Shown one piece after another: positions 56,201-64,000 of a stretch of DNA of 64,000 nt; positions within the stretch are counted from its first letter, which is position 1, and each line of letters starts with the position of its first letter. The translations under genes and the position numbers were made by a program. The notes beneath the pieces were generated by a model. The model was not told the origin of the DNA. It ran no database searches and saw nothing but the letters and a program-made list of their open reading frames with translations. Location: positions 3,428,730-3,492,729 of the forward strand of contig NC_087079.1 in the NCBI RefSeq assembly GCF_026151205.1, given 5' to 3'. The DNA is from Bolinopsis microptera (taxonomy: Eukaryota; Ctenophora; Tentaculata; Lobata; Bolinopsidae).

Positions 56201-58594
56201 AACTTAATGATTACAACATGGTACCAAAATAGGAAGCAACGTGTGTAATTACATTTATGCACATAAAACCCATGACTTCTGAGGAACCCTGAAGAGAAAC
56301 GGTCTCCCAAGTTGACATGATTTCACCGGGAAATTGACACCGGGTAGAGAGAAAAGTCTATGAGGGGGCGGGGAGACTCAATAATCACGATAGAATTCGA
56401 CAAAATTAGCGTTATCCAAATCAGATCAGGACCCAACTCGTCGCCACGCAAACCAGCAATTCCACTGTCTCGCGAGCCAGGGATAATTTGATTGCGGCAG
56501 AGAGAGGATGTTTTCTTTACATATATCTGATTTTACGGCACACTATTAATACCAGCATGACCTCCACATTTTCGGACGTATTACTGAATTAACATTTCCT
56601 AGAGGAAAGAGACCCGACCAAGGATCCGCCAGTAAAGATACGTTGCACATGAGACATATTCAGCAGCAGGGCGAATTCAGAATATATTACACATGCATCT
56701 CTCCGCATATATATGGGATATGTTGAGAGCTAATTCAGCATGTGTACAGGAGGGGAAGATAGGCAGATAACTTGACCAGGAATTAATTAGACGTTAATTA
56801 GAGGGCACGTGGGCCGGGGAGAAGAGAAACAATAGAGAGGAAGGGTAGATACACAGCTCATAATATTATCTGGATATGTTATTATCATCTCCAGTCTCCC
56901 CAGACCTGTAGTATTATCGGGGGTAGGTTTCGGTATACCGTCGGTCCATTAAGTCACGTGGTATACCATCAGTCCACGTGGACATGACAGTAACCCTGAA
57001 CTGGCTTCTAAAATGCAGATCTCTCGAATTGAGTATCACATATTTCACTGGTCAGCTCCCTGTGAACCAGACATGTAAAATGGCAGACTTTAGATTAGGC
57101 ACTACCTAGAACCCCTAAGTGGAACTCTCAGACTAGGCTACAATTCCCAGACAACCCCCTGAAGATATTATCTGAGACTTAACCCCTGCCAGAACTACCT
57201 AGATAATCCCAATCTCCTGCCAGAACTACCGACATAATCTCATTCTCGGCTCTCCCGGGCTCGCCTCTCATAAGTGTTGTTTCGACTGTGAAGATTACCG
57301 ACCACATTGAACACCACGCCACGGACGTGTTCGCCAGGAGAAACATGATATAATATGAGCACAATATGATAGTATTATGTTCTTTTACCCAATTTACACC
57401 ACCAGCACTCAGCAGGACTCCCAACAGACAAGCAAATATGTTTAGGTTTTAGACAGGTATAGGACCTCATAAGGGTTTATTCACTTCCGACACTGCACTA
57501 ATCTCCACATTTACCGTGAGCTGCCTTGGTCAGACAACACTAAATCTTACACTGCAGCAGCTCTGGTAATATTCCTCAGTACAGACTCCAATAGTGCATA
57601 CCGGGCAGGGAAGCGGGACTGAAGATATTTTCAGTCGGGTAAAACAGTCTTTTCAATTTTATACAGGCCGGGTTATTAAGACGGGGGAGCAGTTATTGTA
57701 ACGCAGTGATTTCACTCGCTAAAGCTAATGATGCGTCACGTATTATATTCAATGTTTATTCAGGATATGGTTAAGAGGTGTAGGAGAGGGGGGGGGGGGG
57801 GGGGGGGGGGGGTGGTTTTAAGTGGTATAAAATTACGAGTGTTATGATAGTGTTTCAAGGTGATATATTTCAGAATTTAGAGTCTTGAACCTCTTTTTAG
57901 ATGTTTTTTTTTGTGGTGAACATGGAAGAGAAATGAGTAGATATTCACCACAAGGTTGTCTAGAAATTTTACAAAATCGTGCAGGGTAGTTAGCTACACT
58001 CTCGGACATGGTTAAAATATGAAAACTTGTAAGTTTATGAGTGCTCCGTACTACTGGAGATGTACATAACGAGCAGTAATCATTTAAACCACTGGTGCAA
58101 TGTTTACAGAAGCGCTTGCCCATTACATTGAGATTTAAAACCAGTTTTAAACTATCGACTGGTCTATTTCTATCGATGAGTGCACATCTTCACGTCTCTT
58201 CCTTCAATCACCTGTCACATAGTTCAAGTCTACAATTCAGGTCTCATATGTGCCACAACCCGTGTCTACTTCACACACACACACTCACCAGGGGTACTAC
58301 ACCTACTGCCACACAAGTTGCAACAATTCGTCCGCAACAAAATGTCCTGCAGCAGTTATAGTAGCTCCTGTCAAGAAAACAGTTTAAAGTATTTCGACGC
58401 TCCACACACACACACACACACACTCACTCACATAATCCGTCCACCAAATATATAGTAATATAACGAGCAGCACAACACATGAGCATTTTTAACACATTCT
58501 AGATACTCGTACATGTACTAAAATACCATGTAAAACATGTTTTAACACACAACCCCCTGTTCTGTTAGGAGAGTTATAGTGACACTGTAACAAA
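56201..58594. other. Intergenic region between two divergent genes
   Basis: Separates the minus-strand gene (start about 56200) from the plus-strand innexin (start 58595). Holds the poly-G tract at 57788-57812, a CA-rich microsatellite (about 58404-58431) and CACGTG sites at about 56955 and 56974. A minus-strand Cys-rich open frame at 57842-58123 is noted but not called. The promoter of the innexin gene must lie here; no TATA box is evident. Confidence 0.45.
57788..57812. repeat. Run of 25 G residues
   Basis: Twenty-five consecutive G. Such tracts can form G-quadruplexes and are prone to length errors in sequencing, so the exact length is uncertain. It lies about 780 bp upstream of the innexin start codon. 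Confidence 0.9.
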
Positions 58595-61500
58595 ATGGGA
58601 AGTTTGATATTTGGGTTAGATCTGCTGAGCACGCTAAACCCTTTCAAGGAGGTCGCTATAGATGATTGGTACGACCAGCTTAACCGCAGCTTCATGTTCG
58701 GACTCACTGTGCTTCTAGGTCAGTTAAAAATAGATTTCTCTCTCTTTAGCTAGCCTGCTATAGTCTGACAGCAAGCGACATAATATTCCTCCATTTTTTG
58801 ACAATTTACGTGACTTAACGTTTTTGACAAATTCTTTATTCCTCTCCAATGTATGTAAAGTCGGTCGCCTTGCCGAAGACAGGAGTAGAAATACTTTAGG
58901 GGTGATGTAACTCTGACACTCTGACAACAAAGTAGAGAGAGAGAGAGAGAGAACAATCCCGTGATGATAGTTCAACAGTCCAGATCTGGATGTATAAAGC
59001 AGCCCACAATATAGAGACAGTACCCAGTATAAATTACTGAATCACTGAATTAGTTACAGAAGCGACATTATAATGTAGCTCCAGGACCCCAGGTTCCAAG
59101 GGCGGCTCTCCAAGGGAGACGATATAGTCTACATTTCATACCGTAATGTTCTATTGTTCAACTTAACCACGTGATAGTGAACCATCTGGTCGCTGTAAAT
59201 TGGATAATGCGGATAATAGTGGGAGGTGCGTGTGCCAAGGTTAGGCATGATGTCATACACTGCACATATCACTGTCTGCTAAACTTTACTTTATCAGCAC
59301 TCAACTTTACTTTTTACGCACTAACTTTTACTTTTTTCAGCGTTTGCTATGACGGCAGCGGCCGCGTCAGGCAAAACAATTGCTTGCACTGGATTTGAAA
59401 AGTTCGAGAAATCGTTCAGGTGAGTTGCTTGCAGATTAAGTGAAAAGCTTCAAATCCTGCAACCACAGACTGATCTGTAAATCATAATGAACCAGCTAAG
59501 TTTTCGTTCCGCCCTATTCACGTACAGTTATGTGACTGACGGACCAATTAAACTTAGGACATTTTTCGGTTTCAACGGACTATATTAGCTGGTGGATAGA
59601 GGTTTCACTGTAAATGTGGGCTGCCAGGTTCAAGAAGACATGTTTCCCGGACTTGGTGTCTGACAGACTTGTGATAGTAGACAGCGGGGAAGGGAGAGTG
59701 TAATTGTGGAGGTGCCAGGGGAGGGGTGGTGCGCACAATGTGCGGGTGCTAGGGGCAGGGTGACGCGCGCAACATGTCCGAATCACCGGCCACTCTCCAG
59801 CACTTAGGTCCAGCGCTCAAGCTGTCAAATTCATCACATTGTCGACAATAAATAACACAAGTGATTCCCGGGGAGTTAGTGCCGGACGGTCCGAGCTAAA
59901 ATTGTTAGAATTTGTCGGGATTTGATCTGGAGGTGTGATGGAGCTGTCAGCCGTACTAACTGCACCAACTATTCAGTGAAGACTACTGTTGGACACAGGG
60001 ATTGTACACGGTAGCTGAAGCGTACCACTACAGCAGGGACGTTATCCCCTACCCTGGAGTAGCTCCCGCTAATATGCCCGCCAAATGTCTCAGGTTTGTG
60101 CAGCCCTGGTAATTTCTAATGTTTGTTACCCACTTAAATATGTTCGTAAAATGACTCAGGCTTATTACCAACCTCAAAATGTCCGCCAAATGTCTTAGGT
60201 TTGTACCCCGCCAATTGTCCGCCAAACTTCTTAGGTTTTAACCCCACTTATATGCCTAGTTTATTTCTCCCGGGTTTATTTCCCGCCAATATAAATATAT
60301 TGATTCCATACTTAGATAGAAACCTTTTCAATGGTGTGGATGATGGAAGTTAAAGAGATAAAGTTATACCAGTTATACTAAAAGTGCAACAAATATATCT
60401 CCTCTAAGTGAGCTGGTACGCCTGATGACGGGTTATAAACCTCCCCCCAATTTCCTGACCCTGAAACCAATTGAGCTGAAGGAGAGTGTCCGACATTCAG
60501 TGCCACTGGACACCTCCTCCTCTGACACATTCTTCTACGCAGCTTAACTTTTATCTAACCGGCACCGAGCCAATCACTCTAAACTATGGCCAAGAAATAG
60601 CCCACTTTTTTGATAATTTTGACATGTCAGTTTCGGTTGTGTCAGAAATAGACCGCCCACACAGCCACCACAAATCGAGTAAGCTTGGTCTTTTTCAGCC
60701 CAGACGCTGCAGGAAGCTATGAATCAGGGATTCTACCAGACCCAGAAGATCTGGTGAACTGTGGTGGGGACTTTACTCAGACCCGTGTCTTCCACCTGTG
60801 GTACCAGTGGGTTACCCCGTATCTGTGGATGGTGGCCGGGTCCTTCTACTTCCCTTATCTGGTCTACAAGCGGTACGGTTTCGAGATCAAGCCTCTTCTG
60901 AAGATTCTAAATGATACTCAGTACAGGGATAATGAGGAGGAGCTGGAGGGGAAGGTAATATTGCTGTGTTATTATGGTGGTCACGTGTTATTGGTCACGT
61001 GTTATTAGTCACGTTCTATTATGCTAGTCACGGTAGAAATAGAGGCCTGTCTATAAGCAAACAACTGTACGTGGCTTTTCCATCAAGCTTCAATTCAACT
61101 TGATTACCAAATTAGTAACTATTTAGTCTATTCATACTGTCTCACTTAATACTGGAGTAATCTGAGGAATGAGGAATGATGTAAGTACCCCTAGAACCAT
61201 ATTATCCGGCAACATCGCGAACAGGGTGCTCCATTCTCCCATCTTTCATGAGCCTCATAGTTTCGATTCGGTACCACTAATGACTTGACTCATATTATAG
61301 GATCACTGTCGTCTGTTTCAATATTTTTTATTGTAACGGCCTTTTATAGCACTTGAAAAGAGCGTACAGGAAGCAATGTGTAGTACTCCTCAGTTGTTTA
61401 CTCCACAATAACCACATGGAATACTGGTAAAGAAGGAGGAGGTAAAGTGGCTAAAACATAAAATATCAAGTACACACCAAGTGGCGGTTTTAAAACGAAC

Positions 61501-63972
61501 GATAATGTAAAAACACATGAAACTGATTTTCACACTACTCATTATTATTCAACGTGTAAGTAAAGACACACTTCTTTACAGGTGGAACGAGCAAGTGTGT
61601 GGCTGTACCACAGACTAGCAGTGTGTATCAGTAAGACTCCTGGCCCGGGTATGTCCCTTATCCGGAGACATGGTGTTGGACTCCTCTTCATCGCTATCAA
61701 GATATCCTACCTGGCTACATCCTGTATCATCATGTGGACTACTAGTCTCATGTTCGAACTTGCAGATTTCAAGCTGTTCGGGTAGGTACATACCTAGTAC
61801 ATACCTTATTAGTACATACCTAGAACATACCTAGTACATACCTTATTACATACTTTCTAGGTACAGTACAAACCTAGTAAATACTTTCTAGGTACAGTAC
61901 AACCCTAGTACATACCTTATTACATACCTTCTAGGTACAGTACAAACCTAGTACATACATAGAACAGTCTAGTAAGAGTAGCTGTTTCATATTTTCATAT
62001 TTAAAGCAGTTCAGCTAGGTACATACTTTGAACGGAGAGAGAGAGGTTATGATTTCAGTCTTTGAGTAGTTCACAACGTTGAAATGTGTACTACTGTGGC
62101 GGTGAAAGATTTCCACCTTGGGTCCAAGATAACACGTCGTCACGACCCATGTTTTTAACCATACCTTTAGGGCTCAAACATCACTTGTCGACAAGTCAAC
62201 TTGAACTCAAGTCTATTTTAATATAACCTGGGTTTGCTACCGCTCATTTTCTTGGTTGTTCTCAGGTGGGTTTGGGCGGCTAAACAGTGGCCGGATCCCC
62301 CGGGGAACACAACAAGCATCAAAGATCTCCTCTTTCCTAAGATGGTGGCGTGTCAGATCAAGAGATGGGGAACCACAGGGCTGGAGGTTAGTTGAAGTGC
62401 TGGTTAAGTTAAGTGCTGTTAAAATCCCACCTTGTTAGGTGGGAAACTTGAGACAAATGACAAAGGGCAGTGTCCAGGAAATAGGTGAGAAAGTTTAAAG
62501 TTTTCCTGTCGCCACCCGTGCGAAATTTAAAGCACTAAGTCCCTTCCAGCCTTGAGCCACTTTGCTCAGCGCTCAAATGCAGACACAGCTTTATCAGCCA
62601 GAAACACTTTTGTAAGGGCTCCCAGATTCGTGCGAAACTTCTGATTCAAGGAATTATCACGGTCGGACCAGGGTCTGGATGCCAAGCAAAAACTAGAACG
62701 TGAAGGTTGGGCGCTGGGAGACAACATTCTTCTAGACTAGACGGTCCGGTTTTTCTTAAAACTCGTAACTGTCTCTGAGACATTAGACTGAAAGTGTATT
62801 TTTGGGATAATAATTCCCCGCTCCAGTTTTAAATTTCCAACTCTTCCCGCTCTGACCCGCTCCATGTTTTCAGGTGGAGCATGGAATGTGCGTGTTGGCC
62901 CGGAACGTCATGCATCAATACATCTTCCTAATCCTGTGGTGGGCGCTAGCTGCCATGATTGTGGTGAACGTGTTCAACGTTATTGCAGGGCTGATAAACG
63001 TTTTCTTTAGACAGGTAACCAGCGCTCCTAATACTCCTGCTACACGAACATAGTGTTGAAAATATCCCACATATCCTCTCATTTTACATTCTTAATTATT
63101 CCAATTGATCAGCAAATTAGCTGGGGAGACCTTACAATGGCCATGCTGTTGGTGCTCGCGGAGCGGTGCTCGAACTCAGCCTACACTAGCTGTACTCCCG
63201 GCTGACGAGCTCAATTACTAATCATCAACACTAGACCGTAGAACAGTAAATTTCAGCGTACTTGGAACTCTGGAGTCGTTGTATGGCTTGCCTGTAGGAT
63301 GGGTTTAAACACAGGAACTAATCTGAGGGAGCTTTAGTACAGGACTTGTTACAGTATAAGTACGCTGTAAAGTCAGGGTCAATTCATCCTGGAAATATGA
63401 AGTATAAAACTGAGAATTGCACGACCGTATAATGAAGACGTCATAATACATTGTTGTTATAAATCGGTAAATAACTTTCTGATCCAATGCTTCATTTACT
63501 ATCGTATAAGACTACGTCATGTACACTGATCATCATACACCAATCATCCTACGATGATCATCTCACACTCATTATCCTACACACTCATTATCCTACACTC
63601 ATTGACGTTCAAACGTTTTTCCTACACTTACTTCCCGGGACTTATATTCCCACACCCAATATCTTACACTAATAATACCAAACTTAGTATCCAACACTCG
63701 CTACACGATCATTATCCTACCCTCAATATCCTACACTAATGATCCTACATTAACTCATCCTACCCCAGGGTTCATACCAGCAGATGTTGGCCCGGACGTT
63801 CTGCAGGCACAAGGCAGCTTACAAGCTAGTTTACGACAACATAGGCACCAACGGACGGATCATGATCACAATGCTCATGACCAACAGTTCGCCAGTGTCG
63901 TTTGAGAAGATCATGGACCGAATATGCCCAAGGCTGGTGGAGAACTGTTTAGATGACGGCAAGCGGCGCTGA
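58595..63972 (+). CDS. Innexin (gap-junction channel protein), complete 8-exon gene
   Basis: Exons 58595-58718, 59341-59419, 59977-60093, 60699-60954, 61582-61781, 62266-62386, 62874-63014 and 63769-63972 (stop TGA) join without frame conflict to 413 residues, the usual innexin length. The protein begins MGSLIFGLDLLSTLNPF. Four membrane segments are visible: about 34-54, 146-168 (after the family signature YQWV, 142-145), 221-248 and 312-338. The first loop holds SEDYCWTQGLYTV (68-80), and the second loop holds FPK (282-284), C288 and, at the edge of segment four, C305 in GMCVLARN. An N-glycosylation sequon N273-T-T lies in the second loop. Innexins form hexameric or octameric channels linking neighbouring cells or opening to the outside. 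Short tails and loops resemble ctenophore innexins. Alternative start codons were not needed; the ATG precedes the conserved N-terminal helix directly. Confidence 0.95.
61783..61962. repeat. Imperfect tandem repeat in innexin intron 5
   Basis: Directly after the donor at 61782 lie repeats built from CTAGTACATACCTTATTACATAC and CTTTCTAGGTACAGTACAAAC. The text GTAGGTACATAC recurs, so cryptic donor-like sites are frequent, but none is in a coding frame. Confidence 0.8.
63530..63765. repeat. Low-complexity CATTATCCTACACT repeats in innexin intron 7
   Basis: Irregular tandem of 12-16 bp units such as CTCATTATCCTACA, pyrimidine-rich and ending at the acceptor before 63769. It may supply the polypyrimidine tract of that acceptor. 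The open frames read across it are spurious. Confidence 0.75.
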
Positions 63973-64000
63973 TCAGGATAGTAGCTGGCAACTCATTGGT

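Noticed and set aside
57842-58123. Minus-strand Cys-rich open frame (GKRFCKHCTSGLNDYCSLCT and on)
   Set aside because: The CxxC spacing is suggestive of a zinc-binding relic, perhaps from a transposon, but the frame has a stop just upstream, no splice context and no recognisable family.
60486-60722. Plus-strand frame upstream of innexin exon 4
   Set aside because: Its text does not fit the innexin, and the acceptor TTTTTCAG at 60698 with phase 2 gives the conserved continuation instead.

Overview
This window looks like a piece of a metazoan nuclear genome, most probably from a ctenophore (comb jelly). It is AT-rich, its genes are split into short exons with canonical GT-AG introns, and it is dense in non-LTR retrotransposons, MULE-like DNA transposons, foldback elements and tandem repeats. 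The lineage call rests mainly on the complete innexin at the right end, whose N-terminus and first-loop wording fit ctenophore innexins better than cnidarian or bilaterian ones. It is inference from sequence style, not from a database search.

Left part (1-16.4 kb). A minisatellite (1-606) and weak secreted-protein exon candidates precede two large foldback elements (7.6-9.84 kb). These sit just beyond the last visible exon of a large minus-strand gene (16399 to 9901, 13 exons, at least 1377 residues, 3' end not found). The gene encodes a secreted modular serine-protease homologue: signal peptide, propeptide, S1 protease domain, CUB-like domain, LDL-receptor class A module, four tandem unrecognised beta-rich units in A-B-A-B order, then three 51-residue cysteine-rich GCC2/GCC3-like repeats, each on its own 153-nt exon.

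Middle (16.4-47 kb). This is mostly transposon territory: LINE remnants, a (GGTCCT)122 array, a MULE with a clean 9-bp target-site duplication (21.5 kb), a non-LTR element with a 1061-codon open reading frame (23.0-26.3 kb), a short F5/8C (fucolectin-like) lectin gene fragment (27.6-28.6 kb), a 26-copy 99-bp satellite abutting a MULE-type MITE, a second MULE with its own 9-bp duplication, a 100-bp perfect palindrome, and a nest of insertions (35.8-40.5 kb). In that nest an RTE-like retrotransposon sits inside an inverted-repeat element, which separates a decayed HMGXB3/KDZ-like transposase from a C48 (Ulp1-like) peptidase fragment. At 44.2-44.8 kb two plus-strand exons repeat the B-unit plus cysteine-repeat arrangement of the protease gene.

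Right part (47-64 kb). Mostly non-coding, with clusters of CACGTG, a minus-strand gene for a small Ser/Ala/Gln-rich protein (56200 to 52088, includes a 30-nt microexon) and a complete 8-exon innexin gene (58595-63972, 413 residues) encoding a four-pass gap-junction/hemichannel subunit. No shared operon-like logic is expected in such a genome. The link between loci is duplication: the protease gene, the 44-kb fragment and the lectin gene all carry extracellular recognition modules.
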